Origin: Rhizobiaceae bacterium | Lineage (GTDB): Bacteria > Pseudomonadota > Alphaproteobacteria > Rhizobiales > Rhizobiaceae | Direction: 5' to 3' | Assembly: GCA_019635755.1 (NCBI GenBank) | Contig: JAHBYW010000004.1 | Coordinates: 310,001-374,000 of the forward strand | Length of the DNA stretch: 64,000 nucleotides | In this document: positions 1 through 8,039 of the stretch, piece after piece | Numbering within the stretch: position 1 is the first letter of the stretch | Layout of the letters: each line of letters begins with the position of its first letter | Program-made: the position numbers and the translations under genes | Notes under the pieces: model-generated | Told to the model about the DNA's origin: nothing | The model's database searches: none | What the model saw: the letters and a program-made list of their open reading frames with translations, nothing else

Positions 1-91
1 AGGCTGCCAATAGTCGGACAGACAGGAACCGCCGCCGAATCCGCCAGCAATTCGCGGGATCGTGGTCTGGCCGCTGACAGTCCCGCCTGTC

Positions 92-1039
92 CTACGCCCC
101 CCGCGCGACGCGCTCGATCTCCTCGCGCACGAGTCGCTCCACGAGCAGCGGCAGATTGTTGTCCATCCACTCCTGGAGCATCGGCCGCATCATCTGCTCG
201 GCCATCTCATCGAAGCTCTTCTGACGGCTGGCCGCGAAGGCGGCGGAGAGCTCGCCGAAGGCGGCGGCCACCTGACGGCCGGCCTCTGCCGAAACGATCG
301 ACGGCTTGGGCGCCGGCGCGGCCGGCTCCGGCGAACGCGCCTCCGCGACCGGATGCGCGACGACGGGCGCCGGGACCGGCGCAGGTGCGACACTGCGGTT
401 GGCGGGCTCGAACGTCATGCGGGGAAGCGCCGGCGGCTCGGGAGCCTCCGGCTCGTCGTCCGTATCCTCCAGAGGGGCGAAGGCGGGCGGCCCCTTGTCG
501 AGGAGCGCCTGAATGTCGGCCATGCTGACAGCGGGCCGAGTGTCTTCCGGTTGAGCGTGGTCCAGGGCGTCGAGCGGCCGGGCGTCGGACTGGACGACCG
601 GTTCGATGGCGCTCGCCTGCATCTTTGCCGGGGCCGGCACGCGGCGCATTTCGGCCTGGATTTCGGCCAGCGAGATCGGCTTCCGGTCCGGGACAGTATC
701 GACCCGAGCGACCGGTGCGGGCTCGGGCCTCGCGGTTTCGGCGACGAGCCGCGCCGGAGCCGCGGGCTCGGCCGCGACCGGCACAGGCCGCGTGGGCTCG
801 GAGGCCTCGCGCCGTGCTTCGCTGTGGTCGTTACGCTGTTCCGGTTCCGGCGCGGCCCGCAGTTCGGCGCGGAAGGCATCGACTTCCGTTCCCGTCCGGC
901 CGGCTTGTGGCCGTTGCGCGCCGCGCGCCTGGGCGCCATCGTCCCGCTTGCCGGAGTCCGAATCCTCGATGATGCGCCTGATCGACGCGAGGATCTCTTC
1001 CATGGATGGTTCGCGCTGAGCGCTCGTCGCCTGAGGCAT
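92..1039 (-). CDS. popZ: PopZ family polar organizing protein (DUF2497)
   Basis: Polar scaffold that gathers ParB-parS and cell-cycle regulators at a cell pole. About 315 residues. The N-terminus carries the conserved helix PSMEEILASIRRIIEDSD. A long acidic, Pro/Ala-rich disordered linker follows, and the C-terminus ends in the DUF2497 oligomerization helices (PMLQEWMDNNLPLLVERL). This order of short helix, disordered spacer and C-terminal helices is the PopZ plan; the linker is long compared with Caulobacter PopZ. The start chosen is ATG at 1039, 11 nt after an AAAGGCGG ribosome site; an in-frame GTG at 1045 is an alternative. It lies downstream of tolC on the same strand. In Rhizobiales valS commonly follows, which would fall left of the window. 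The 91 bp to the left edge show no gene. Confidence 0.9.
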   Translation of the reverse strand: MPQATSAQREPSMEEILASIRRIIEDSDSGKRDDGAQARGAQRPQAGRTGTEVDAFRAELRAAPEPEQRNDHSEARREASEPTRPVPVAAEPAAPARLVAETARPEPAPVARVDTVPDRKPISLAEIQAEMRRVPAPAKMQASAIEPVVQSDARPLDALDHAQPEDTRPAVSMADIQALLDKGPPAFAPLEDTDDEPEAPEPPALPRMTFEPANRSVAPAPVPAPVVAHPVAEARSPEPAAPAPKPSIVSAEAGRQVAAAFGELSAAFAASRQKSFDEMAEQMMRPMLQEWMDNNLPLLVERLVREEIERVARGA

Positions 1040-1202
1040 CGTCACATCTGCCGCCTTTGTGACATTTCTCGAAAAGGTCACCCGATGCCCGCCTCGAACG
1101 GACTCGAATCACAGGGGAAGCGTAGCGGACACGGCAGCCGGGGAGAATCCCCTTTCGGCCGCGCCACCGGATTTCAACAAATTGGAGTGCCCGCCGTCCC
1201 GC

Positions 1203-2567
1203 TTACCGGCCGTCGGGCGTGCGCAGCCCGAACCACTTGTCCTTGACCGCGTCGTAATGCTCGCGCGGCTTGTACTCGGCGACCTTCAGGCCGAGCGTGT
1301 GGATGGACAGCCGGCCCATCGCGGACATGATCGCGTAGCTCGCGACGACGACGTCGCGTTCCGCGCTGACCAGGTTGATCTGCGCGGCGATCACGTCGGC
1401 CTGCGCGTTGAGGACGTCCAGCGTGGTGCGCTGGCCGACATTGCGTTCCTCGGTCACGCCGTTCAGCGCCAGCCGGGCCGCCTCGACCACCTCGCGATTT
1501 GCCGCCACACCCTCGGCGGCCGCGATGTACTGCGTCCAGGCCGAAACGATCGCTGCCCTGACCTGATCGCGCGACACGTCAACCTCGATTCGAGCCTGGC
1601 CGAGTTGCTCCTTCGACTGGCGGATCTGCGCCGAGACTCGACCGCCCTGGTAGAGCGGAATCCTGAGCGTCGCGCCGATGCTGGCGGACGTCGAATAGCC
1701 GTCCTGGAAGCCGGCCGGCTCGCTGCTGCGGAAGCCGCGCTGCACGCCCGCCTGCCCGACGACGCCGGGCAGAAGACCGCCCTCGGCCGACTTGACGGTG
1801 AAAGCCGCCGCATCGACCAGATGCTCCGTCGCGCGGATTGCTGGATGTTCGAGCAGCGCGAGCGTCAGCGCGCCATCGAGCGAGCCCGGCAGCAGCTTCG
1901 TCAGCGGCGCCGCGCCGCGCAGGCTGCCCGGTTCGACGCCCACGATCTGGCGGTAGACCGCCTCGCTGGATGTGGCCTGTGCTCGGGCCGCCGCCAATTG
2001 CGCAACAGCGGCCGCGCGCTGCGCCTCGGCCTGCGCCACGTCGGTGCGCGTACCCTCGCCGACCTCGAAGCGCGACCGCGCCGCCCGCACCTGTTCCTCC
2101 AGAAAGGCCAGGTTCTGCGCCCGCAGTCCGGCGATCGCCCGGTCCCGGATCACGTCCATGTAGGAGGACGCCGCGTTGAAGAGAATGTTCTGCTCGGTGT
2201 TGCGCAGGCTCTCGTTGGATGCCAGCACCCGGGCCTTGGCAGCCGAGACGTTGTTCTTGGTCTGGAAACCGTCGAACAGGGTCTGCTCGACTGCCACGCC
2301 GAACTGCCCAGTGGTGATCGCGGACCCTTCCTGCGAAGCGTAGTTGATGGAACCGCTGGCCGCGACGGTCGGGCGCAGTCCCGATTTCGCCAGCGGAACC
2401 GTCTCATCCGTCGCGCGGACACCGGCGCGCGCCGCGTTCAGCTCGGAATTGTTCTCGTAGGCTTTGGCCAGCGCGCCGAAGATCGTCTCGGCGGCGAGGG
2501 CCGGAGCGGCGAAGACGCTCGCCGACACCAAAAGAACACAGAACAATCGACTGCGCGCAGGCGACAC
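1203..2567 (-). CDS. tolC: TolC family outer membrane efflux/secretion channel
   Basis: Outer-membrane channel that completes tripartite efflux pumps and type I secretion systems. 454 residues. A signal peptide of about 25 residues ends at APALA. Two OEP repeats follow, with TolC hallmarks such as AVEQTLFDGFQT near residue 95 and SRFEVGEGTRTDVAQAEA near 170, and the second-repeat equivalents LRIPLYQGGRVSAQIRQ and ERNVGQRTTLDVLNAQ. The start is GTG at 2567, preceded by AGAGGGG. It sits between pcm and popZ in a minus-strand series. No inner-membrane pump or HlyD-type adaptor is nearby, so its partners are encoded elsewhere. The RTX protein at 4358-5551 is a possible exported substrate of a TolC-dependent system, by inference only. 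Confidence 0.93.
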   Translation of the reverse strand: MSPARSRLFCVLLVSASVFAAPALAAETIFGALAKAYENNSELNAARAGVRATDETVPLAKSGLRPTVAASGSINYASQEGSAITTGQFGVAVEQTLFDGFQTKNNVSAAKARVLASNESLRNTEQNILFNAASSYMDVIRDRAIAGLRAQNLAFLEEQVRAARSRFEVGEGTRTDVAQAEAQRAAAVAQLAAARAQATSSEAVYRQIVGVEPGSLRGAAPLTKLLPGSLDGALTLALLEHPAIRATEHLVDAAAFTVKSAEGGLLPGVVGQAGVQRGFRSSEPAGFQDGYSTSASIGATLRIPLYQGGRVSAQIRQSKEQLGQARIEVDVSRDQVRAAIVSAWTQYIAAAEGVAANREVVEAARLALNGVTEERNVGQRTTLDVLNAQADVIAAQINLVSAERDVVVASYAIMSAMGRLSIHTLGLKVAEYKPREHYDAVKDKWFGLRTPDGR

Positions 2568-2718
2568 GATACACCCCTCTCGAACTTGGACACCGCACGC
2601 CGCGCCGACTCATACATTGGCGCGCTACAAGGCCGACCTCGCTCCTCGGGCGTCCGGTCAGCCGAAAACTCGTTCGTCTAAGCGACCACGGTTGGACGCG
2701 CGTCGCAAGCGGGAATTT

Positions 2719-3393
2719 TCAGAATTCAAAGGCCATTTCGCGTTTGAAGCCGGGGAGTGGCTTTACTGCCGCATTAAAGGCGCGTCGTCCCGTAACGGAA
2801 CCGTGGGATTTGACGTAGACCCGCGCTTCGCCGGCATTGCCCTCGCCAACGACGGCGACGAGGCGGCCACCCTCCTTCAGCTGGTCGAACAGGGCGTCCG
2901 GAATGTGGTCGACCGCCCCCTCGACCATGATCACGTCGTAGGGTGCCTCGGATGCGTAACCCTGCTCGAGAGCGCCCTGAACGACGACGACGGTGTCATG
3001 ACCGAGAGACGCCAGCGCCGATGTCGCGAAATCGGCGAGCGACGGGTCGCTCTCCAGCGCGATGACCGAGCCGGCCAGCTGCGAGATGACCGCCGACGAG
3101 TATCCGCTGCCGCAGCCCACATCGAGGACGAAGTCGCCCGGCCCGATCTCGGCCAGCTGGACGAGCCGCGCGAAGGGCGACGGTTCCATCAGGTAGCGCG
3201 CGCCGGACCCTGCGCGCGGCGAGGCGATCTCGAGGTCTTCGTCGATGTAGGCGAGGTCGCGCTTCGGGGCGCCCACGAAGGTCTCGCGCGGCACCTTGAG
3301 CATGGCCGCGAGAAGCGGCTGGCTGGTCACGTCGGTCGTGCGCAGCTGACCATCGACCATCTTGATGCGTTGTTGGCTGAAATCGACGTCCAT
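2719..3393 (-). CDS. pcm: Protein-L-isoaspartate O-methyltransferase family protein
   Basis: SAM-dependent methyltransferase of the PCMT family, which repairs isoaspartyl residues in ageing proteins. 224 residues. Visible marks are the family N-terminus (MVDGQLRTTDV), the PSPFARLVQL segment before the nucleotide-binding core, SAM motif I VLDVGCGSGYSSAV near residue 110, and the PYDVIMVEGAVDHIPDAL post-motif. ATG at 3393 follows GGCGGAAC. Rhizobial genomes commonly place this gene just upstream of tolC, as here, with about 150 bp between the two genes. Whether the enzyme acts on isoaspartate in this organism is a family inference; the catalytic core looks intact. Confidence 0.9.
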   Translation of the reverse strand: MDVDFSQQRIKMVDGQLRTTDVTSQPLLAAMLKVPRETFVGAPKRDLAYIDEDLEIASPRAGSGARYLMEPSPFARLVQLAEIGPGDFVLDVGCGSGYSSAVISQLAGSVIALESDPSLADFATSALASLGHDTVVVVQGALEQGYASEAPYDVIMVEGAVDHIPDALFDQLKEGGRLVAVVGEGNAGEARVYVKSHGSVTGRRAFNAAVKPLPGFKREMAFEF

Positions 3394-3478
3394 GTTCCGC
3401 CCGGCCCGTTTCGACGCCCTAGGCGTCCCTTCGTCGGGTAGAACGCGTCGCGGCTAGACGTGCGCGGCGACGGGGAGC

Positions 3479-3552
3479 TGGAGGCCTCGCCCGGAATCGA
3501 ACCGGGGTGCAAGGATTTGCAGTCCTCTGCGTAACCACTCCGCCACGAGGCC
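3479..3552 (-). tRNA. tRNA-Cys (GCA)
   Basis: 74-nt cloverleaf on the minus strand. The acceptor stem GGCCTCG pairs with CGAGGCC, the anticodon loop is CTGCAAA with anticodon GCA, and the T loop reads GGTTCGATTCC. The discriminator is T, followed by an encoded CCA at 3481-3479. Confidence 0.97.
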
Positions 3553-3581
3553 TCGCCGCAACCGGCGTTCTACGACGTGCC

Positions 3582-3610
3582 CTGTTAACAGAGGGTGTCG
3601 GGGCGAACAA
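3582..3610 (-). promoter_or_regulatory. Possible sigma-70 type promoter of tRNA-Cys
   Basis: On the minus strand, TTGTTC (3610-3605) and TAACAG (3587-3582) are separated by 17 nt and lie about 30 nt upstream of the tRNA-Cys 5' end. Spacing is ideal, but the hexamers match the consensus only partly. No transcript evidence is available. Confidence 0.35.
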
Positions 3611-3690
3611 GCGTCGCGCAGGCGATTTCAGCCGGTGGTCTACGGCCCGTCCCGCTGCCCGTCCCGCTGCTCCGGCGACCTGGGCAGCAC

Positions 3691-3960
3691 CTATTCCGAG
3701 GCGGGTCGATTCTGACGGCGGCGCTCCCACCAGACGATCAGCCGGCGGCGCCGGCGGCGCACGGCCGCGAATTCGTAGGACAGCACGAGAAGCCCGAGCG
3801 GGATCATCCAGAAGCCGAGCACCGGCAGGAAGCCCAGGACGCCGCCGACCACCAGAAGCAGGCCGATCGCGACCCGCAGCGCCTTGGATCGGGGCATCCG
3901 GAACTCGCGCCCGAACAGGGTGATCGTGCGCGCCGGCGGATCGGTGTGGCTGTCGTTCAT
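3691..3960 (-). CDS. Small inner-membrane protein (PGPGW-type transmembrane protein)
   Basis: 89 residues from ATG at 3960; a longer open frame upstream would run through the tRNA-Asn gene and is rejected. The chain has a short polar N-terminus and a central hydrophobic hairpin of about 40 residues (around residues 30-68: ALRVAIGLLLVVGGVLGFLP, then VLGFWMIPLGLLVLSYEF). A very basic tail of Arg runs and WWERRRQ follows. Two membrane segments around a G-L-P turn resemble small proteins annotated as PGPGW transmembrane proteins, whose function is unknown. The gene lies between tRNA-Cys and tRNA-Asn. Confidence 0.7.
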   Translation of the reverse strand: MNDSHTDPPARTITLFGREFRMPRSKALRVAIGLLLVVGGVLGFLPVLGFWMIPLGLLVLSYEFAAVRRRRRRLIVWWERRRQNRPASE

Positions 3961-4088
3961 TCCATGGTCCCGGGTGGTTCGGATGGCGCATATGCGCATG
4001 AATGGGCACGATTGCGAGCACGGATGCAACAAAATGCCCCTGCCCCTGCCGATCCGGAGGCCGAGGCGAAAAAAGCGCCAAATGCGCC

Positions 4089-4118
4089 TTTGCAAACGCG
4101 GAAGGGCTTTGCTATAGC
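4089..4118 (+). promoter_or_regulatory. Possible promoter of tRNA-Asn
   Basis: TTTGCA (4089-4094) and TATAGC (4113-4118) have an 18-nt spacer and end 24 nt before the mature tRNA-Asn 5' end at 4143. The -10 box is good and the -35 box is weak. Called from position and hexamer match only. Confidence 0.4.
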
Positions 4119-4142
4119 GACCCGCGCTTACGCGAGCCCCGT

Positions 4143-4217
4143 TCCCCGGTAGCTCAGCGGTAGAGCAACCGGCTGTTAACCGGTTGGTCGATGGTTCGAA
4201 TCCGTCCCGGGGAGCCA
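4143..4217 (+). tRNA. tRNA-Asn (GTT)
   Basis: 75-nt cloverleaf. Acceptor stem TCCCCGG pairs with CCGGGGA, the D arm contains AGCTCAGCGGTAGAGC, and the anticodon stem-loop ACCGGCTGTTAACCGGT has anticodon GTT. T loop is GGTTCGAATCC, the discriminator is G, and CCA is encoded at 4215-4217. No copy of the tRNA 3' end was noticed nearby, so there is no sign of an integrated island. Confidence 0.97.
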
Positions 4218-4307
4218 CTTTTCCAAGATCACAGTCATGCCGTGAGATACGGCGACCGCGCTGCGGGGCAGGTTGGCGCGGCAGTTGCGATGAAGCCCGG
4301 AATCGAA

Positions 4308-4329
4308 GCGGCGGCCCGCAGGCCGCCGC
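4308..4329 (-). terminator. GC-rich hairpin after the RTX gene
   Basis: A perfect 9-bp stem (GCGGCGGCC / GGCCGCCGC) with a 4-nt loop lies about 28 bp past the stop codon of the minus-strand RTX gene and before the tRNA-Asn gene. On the minus strand it is followed only by TTCGATT, so it is a weak intrinsic terminator at best. It could also act as an RNA-stabilizing hairpin. Confidence 0.4.
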
Positions 4330-4357
4330 CGGATACCCCCTGTGGTCAGACCTGTTC

Positions 4358-5551
4358 CTAGAGGATGAAGTCCGACTTGGTCATCGACCGCAGCGTCGTG
4401 TCCTCGAGCCTGATCGACATATCCGGAGCAAGGGAGCCGGTCGTGTTGACTTCGACGATCACCGCCGTGCCAACCTGCTTCACGCGAACCTGGTTCACGT
4501 CGTCGAAAGCCTGGGTGCCGCGCCAGGACAGCACGCCGCGGAAGGCGGAGAGATCGATCCTGTCGTTTCCGGCCTTGTCGAAATCGGTAATCGTATCGAT
4601 TCCACGCCCGCGGGAATCCGTGATCGCCTTGTAGATGAAGAGGTCGTTTCCGGTGCCGCCGGTCAGCACGTCGCGCAGCCCGAGGCCGGTGATCTTGTCG
4701 TTGCCTCCTCCTCCATTGATCACGTTGGCGCCAGCATTGCCCACGAGGGTATCCGAGAAGGCGCTACCGTCGATGTTCTCGATCTCGTAGAGCCGGTCGC
4801 CGGCTGCGTCCCCACCCGACTGCACGATGCGCGACAGGCTCACATTCACCGCCGCGGCCGAGGTGGAGTAGTCCGCCGTGTCGGTGCCCTCGCCGCCGTT
4901 GAGAAGGTCGGGGCCGTCCCCGCCGTTCAGCCGGTCGTTCCCGTTTTCACCGTACAATGCATCGATCCCGGTGCCGGTCAGCGCCACGTCGCCGGTACTG
5001 GCGAAGCGGGTTTGCGGGATGCCGGGGGCCTGGAGGTCTGTGTCGTTGATACCGTTCTTGATCACTTGAATGGTGAAGACGCCGAGCGATGCGGGATCGG
5101 CGGATCCGCCGAACAGGTTGTCATCGCCGTCGCCGCCGAAGACGCGGTCATTGCCCTGGCCACCCTGCAGCGTGTCGCCCATCACGCCGCCGTCGATGAA
5201 GTCATCTCCGTTCTCGCCGCTGATGATGTCGGCCCCGCCCTGGCCGTAGATGATGTCGTTGTTGCCGCCTCCGAGGATCCAGTCCCGGTCAAAATTACCG
5301 TTGTTGATGTCTCCGGCGAGGCCGCCGATGCCCTGCGGATCGTCGCCGTAGATGACGTCGGCGCCACTGCCGAGTTCTATGATGTCCCGCAGCGCCCCAC
5401 CGTAGACGATGAGATTGGAGATGCCGTTCGTGCGCGCCGACACGCGATCGGTTCCGCCGCCAGCGATCACGATGACCCGCGCACCGACGTTGAAGCTGAA
5501 TTCCTCGTCGTTTCCGCCGCCGAGATACGTAATGGTCGAAGTCGTAGACAT
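4358..5551 (-). CDS. RTX calcium-binding repeat protein, probably secreted by type I secretion
   Basis: 397 residues. ATG at 5551 is preceded by AGGAGAGG, and no N-terminal signal peptide is present. The body contains several groups of RTX nonapeptides of the GGxGxDxIx type, for example GENGDDFIDGG, GGQGNDRVFGGDGDDNLFGG, GENGNDRLNGGDGPDLLNGG and GGGGNDKITG. These bind calcium in a parallel beta roll. The C-terminal third (DTITDFDKAGNDRIDLSAF onward) and the final hydrophobic SDFIL match the C-terminal export signals of serralysin-like type I substrates. No catalytic domain was recognised, so it may be a surface or matrix protein. No ABC/HlyD exporter pair is adjacent; tolC lies 1.8 kb away on the same strand. 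Confidence 0.85.
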   Translation of the reverse strand: MSTTSTITYLGGGNDEEFSFNVGARVIVIAGGGTDRVSARTNGISNLIVYGGALRDIIELGSGADVIYGDDPQGIGGLAGDINNGNFDRDWILGGGNNDIIYGQGGADIISGENGDDFIDGGVMGDTLQGGQGNDRVFGGDGDDNLFGGSADPASLGVFTIQVIKNGINDTDLQAPGIPQTRFASTGDVALTGTGIDALYGENGNDRLNGGDGPDLLNGGEGTDTADYSTSAAAVNVSLSRIVQSGGDAAGDRLYEIENIDGSAFSDTLVGNAGANVINGGGGNDKITGLGLRDVLTGGTGNDLFIYKAITDSRGRGIDTITDFDKAGNDRIDLSAFRGVLSWRGTQAFDDVNQVRVKQVGTAVIVEVNTTGSLAPDMSIRLEDTTLRSMTKSDFIL

Positions 5552-5812
5552 AGAATGCCTCTCCTGGAGTGCTTGGATGACCCTCAAGCCGGGGTCTGGC
5601 CGTGTCGGCAAGGTCCCTCGGCAGCGAGCTTACCCAGGGACACAACGCCAGGCGTCATCCAAACGGTGGATGTCAGCGATTTCGCTACGTCACCCGCAAC
5701 ATGACTAATGTCGGCTCTCCGTCCGCCTGAAACTCCTCCCTGCCCAATCCGTACCTTCGCCTGTCCAGCGCGCGGCGCGGGGCCGTGTCGAGAGGGGGCC
5801 AAGGGGAACTGC

Positions 5813-7150
5813 ATGAACATAGCGACCATCCACCGGGCTCCGGCCGGTGGCCGCAGGAAGATCGCCGTCATCGGAACGGGGATATCGGGCGCCTCCGCCG
5901 CCTGGGCACTGAAGGACGTCGCCGACGTGACCCTTTTCGAAGCGGATGCCAGGCCCGGCGGCCACACGGCCACCGTCGATGTGGACTACGACGGCCGGAC
6001 GGTCTCGGTGGACACCGGCTTCATCGTCTACAACGAACTCAACTATCCCGAACTCAGCGCGCTGTTCTCCCGTCTCGGCATTGCCACCCACCAGAGCAGC
6101 ATGGGATTCGCACTGTCCCTCGATGGCGGACGGCTCGAATGGAGCGGCTCGAGCTACGGTGCGATCTTCGCACAGAAGCGCAATCTCGTGTCGCCGAGCT
6201 TCCTGCGGATGCTGCGCGAGATCCTCCGCTTCAACCGGCAGTGCGTCGAGGACCGCGACACCGGTGTCATGGGTCACGACACGATCGGGGACTATCTTGT
6301 CCGGCGTGGCTTTTCGGCGGCCTTCCGCGACAACTACCTGATCCCCATGGCCGCCGCGATCTGGTCGACGCCGCGCATCAGGATGATGGACTATCCGGCG
6401 ACGACGTTCGTCTCCTTCTTCGAGAACCATCGGCTCATTCACAATGAACGGCCGCTGTGGCGGACGGTCAGCGGCGGCGCCAGGCGGTATCTCGACCGCC
6501 TCCTCGCGGAGGTCCGCGACGTTCGTCTGTGCGCTCCGGTCGAGACGATCATCCGCGATCCGTTCGGCGTGACGGTCTGGGCCAGGGGCCGCGAGCCCGA
6601 GCGCTTCGACAGGGTGGTGATCGCGGCCCATTCCGATCAGGCGCTGGCGATGCTGGGGGACGCATCGGCGATGGAAGAGAAGATTCTGTCGTCCATCCCC
6701 TATCGACCGAACCGGGTGGTGCTGCATCGCGACCCGCGACTGATGCCGCGCCGGCGTGCGGTCTGGTCCGCCTGGAACTATATGCGGTCATCGGGCGACG
6801 ACGAACAGGACGTGTGCGTGACCTACTGGATGAACAGGCTGCAGGGCATCGACGAATCGATGCCGCTCTTCGTGTCCCTCAACCCTGCCGTGGAGCCGCG
6901 CGAAGACCTGACCTTCGGCGAATGGACCTTCGCGCACCCGCAGTTCGATTCGAGCGCCCTGTCGGCGCAGGCGCGGCTCGGAGACATCCAGGACGTGCGG
7001 CGGACGATCTTCGCCGGTGCATGGGCCGGGCATGGCTTTCACGAGGACGGCCTGCGCTCCGGCCTCGACGCGGCGCAGATGCTGGGCGCCGACGTGCCGT
7101 GGCGCGCACCCCACCGCGACATGCCGGCCCCTGCCCTGGCCGCCGAGTAG
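5813..7150 (+). CDS. FAD-dependent oxidoreductase of the COG2907 type
   Basis: 445 residues from ATG at 5813, preceded by AAGGGGA. The N-terminal Rossmann motif IAVIGTGISGASAAWAL is followed by the acidic end of strand 2 and an amine-oxidase style PGGHT segment, so FAD binding is clear. The C-terminal FAGAWAGHGFHEDGLRSG is the usual second FAD contact of the phytoene-desaturase/amine-oxidase superfamily. This family is typically encoded with DUF1365 and a cyclopropane-fatty-acid synthase, and both follow here. The likely role is oxidation or desaturation of an acyl chain, possibly one methylated by the CFA-type enzyme downstream. The substrate is not proven by sequence. Confidence 0.85.
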   Translation: MNIATIHRAPAGGRRKIAVIGTGISGASAAWALKDVADVTLFEADARPGGHTATVDVDYDGRTVSVDTGFIVYNELNYPELSALFSRLGIATHQSSMGFALSLDGGRLEWSGSSYGAIFAQKRNLVSPSFLRMLREILRFNRQCVEDRDTGVMGHDTIGDYLVRRGFSAAFRDNYLIPMAAAIWSTPRIRMMDYPATTFVSFFENHRLIHNERPLWRTVSGGARRYLDRLLAEVRDVRLCAPVETIIRDPFGVTVWARGREPERFDRVVIAAHSDQALAMLGDASAMEEKILSSIPYRPNRVVLHRDPRLMPRRRAVWSAWNYMRSSGDDEQDVCVTYWMNRLQGIDESMPLFVSLNPAVEPREDLTFGEWTFAHPQFDSSALSAQARLGDIQDVRRTIFAGAWAGHGFHEDGLRSGLDAAQMLGADVPWRAPHRDMPAPALAAE

Positions 7151-7181
7151 CCGACCCGTGCGCAAGGACCGCATCACGACG

Positions 7182-8003
7182 ATGGAGGACAATGGCCCGC
7201 CGCCAGCGGCCGCCGGCGTCCTCTACCCCGGCGAAGTGATGCACCAGCGCCTGAAGCCGTTCGGCCACCGCTTCACCTACCGGGTGTTCTCGCTGCTGGT
7301 CGACGTCGACAGGCTGGACGAACTCGGCCGCATGTCACGACTTCTGTCGGTCGGCAGGCCGAACCTCGCCTCGTTCCACGAGAGCGACCATGTCGAACGT
7401 CCCGGCGAGACGCTGCGCGGCTTCGCGGATCGGCTGCTGGCCGAGGCCGGCGTTTCTGTGCGGGCCGACCGCGTGCTGCTCCTCGCCTATCCCCGGCTGT
7501 TCGGCTACGTGTTCAATCCAATCTCGGTCTATTTCTGCTACGGCGCCGACAGCCGGCTGCTCGCGATGATCTATGCGGTCCGCAACACATTCGGCGAGCG
7601 GCATGCCTATGTCGCGCCGATCGCCCCCGGCGACCTCGGACCCGCCGGCGTACGCCAGACCCGCACGAAGATCTTCCACGTCTCGCCCTTCATCGACATG
7701 GGCGCGCGATACCATTTCCGCATCCTGCCGCCCGGTCGCGCGGTCCGCCTGCGCATCCATGAAACCGAGGCCGGAGAGCCGCTTCTGGCCGCCACTTTCG
7801 TAGGAGAAGCGACGGAACTTGCCACCGGATCCATGGCGCTTTGCCTCTTGCGGTTCCCGCTGATGACATGGAAGATCATGGCGGGAATTCATTGGGAGGC
7901 CCTGAAGCTCTGGCTGAAGGGCGCACGGTTCCGCAAGAGCCCGCCGCCGCCGCGTCCGGCCAGCTATCGCGACGAGGGTGGCGCGCTCCAGCCCGGTGAA
8001 TGA
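7182..8003 (+). CDS. DUF1365 domain-containing protein
   Basis: 273 residues from ATG at 7182, which lies 31 bp after the stop of the upstream oxidoreductase. Family signatures are YPGEVMHQRLKPFGHRFTYR at the N-terminus, LLLAYPRLFGYVFNPISVYF in the middle, and the conserved FHVSPFIDM and LMTWKIMAGIHWEALKLW blocks later. DUF1365 proteins have no established biochemical activity but co-occur with a COG2907 flavoenzyme and CFA synthase in many proteobacteria. The arrangement suggests a shared role in membrane lipid modification. The gene ends 36 bp before the CFA synthase start and is probably co-transcribed with it. Confidence 0.88.
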   Translation: MEDNGPPPAAAGVLYPGEVMHQRLKPFGHRFTYRVFSLLVDVDRLDELGRMSRLLSVGRPNLASFHESDHVERPGETLRGFADRLLAEAGVSVRADRVLLLAYPRLFGYVFNPISVYFCYGADSRLLAMIYAVRNTFGERHAYVAPIAPGDLGPAGVRQTRTKIFHVSPFIDMGARYHFRILPPGRAVRLRIHETEAGEPLLAATFVGEATELATGSMALCLLRFPLMTWKIMAGIHWEALKLWLKGARFRKSPPPPRPASYRDEGGALQPGE

Positions 8004-8039
8004 CCGCAGGCGGGTCATTTCGCCGTGGAGGGAGATGGA

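Noticed and set aside
92-1246. Long open frames opposite popZ, gpr, the autotransporter, maeB and other GC-rich genes
   Set aside because: They are low-complexity Arg/Ala/Pro translations of the opposite or shifted frame of well-supported genes, with no conserved motifs.
3691-4218. A 175-residue version of the small membrane protein
   Set aside because: The N-terminal extension is read through the antisense of tRNA-Asn; ATG at 3960 gives a compact protein.
4143-5551. Integrated island at tRNA-Asn
   Set aside because: No integrase, no direct repeat of the tRNA 3' end and no composition break were seen; the RTX gene alone is not enough.
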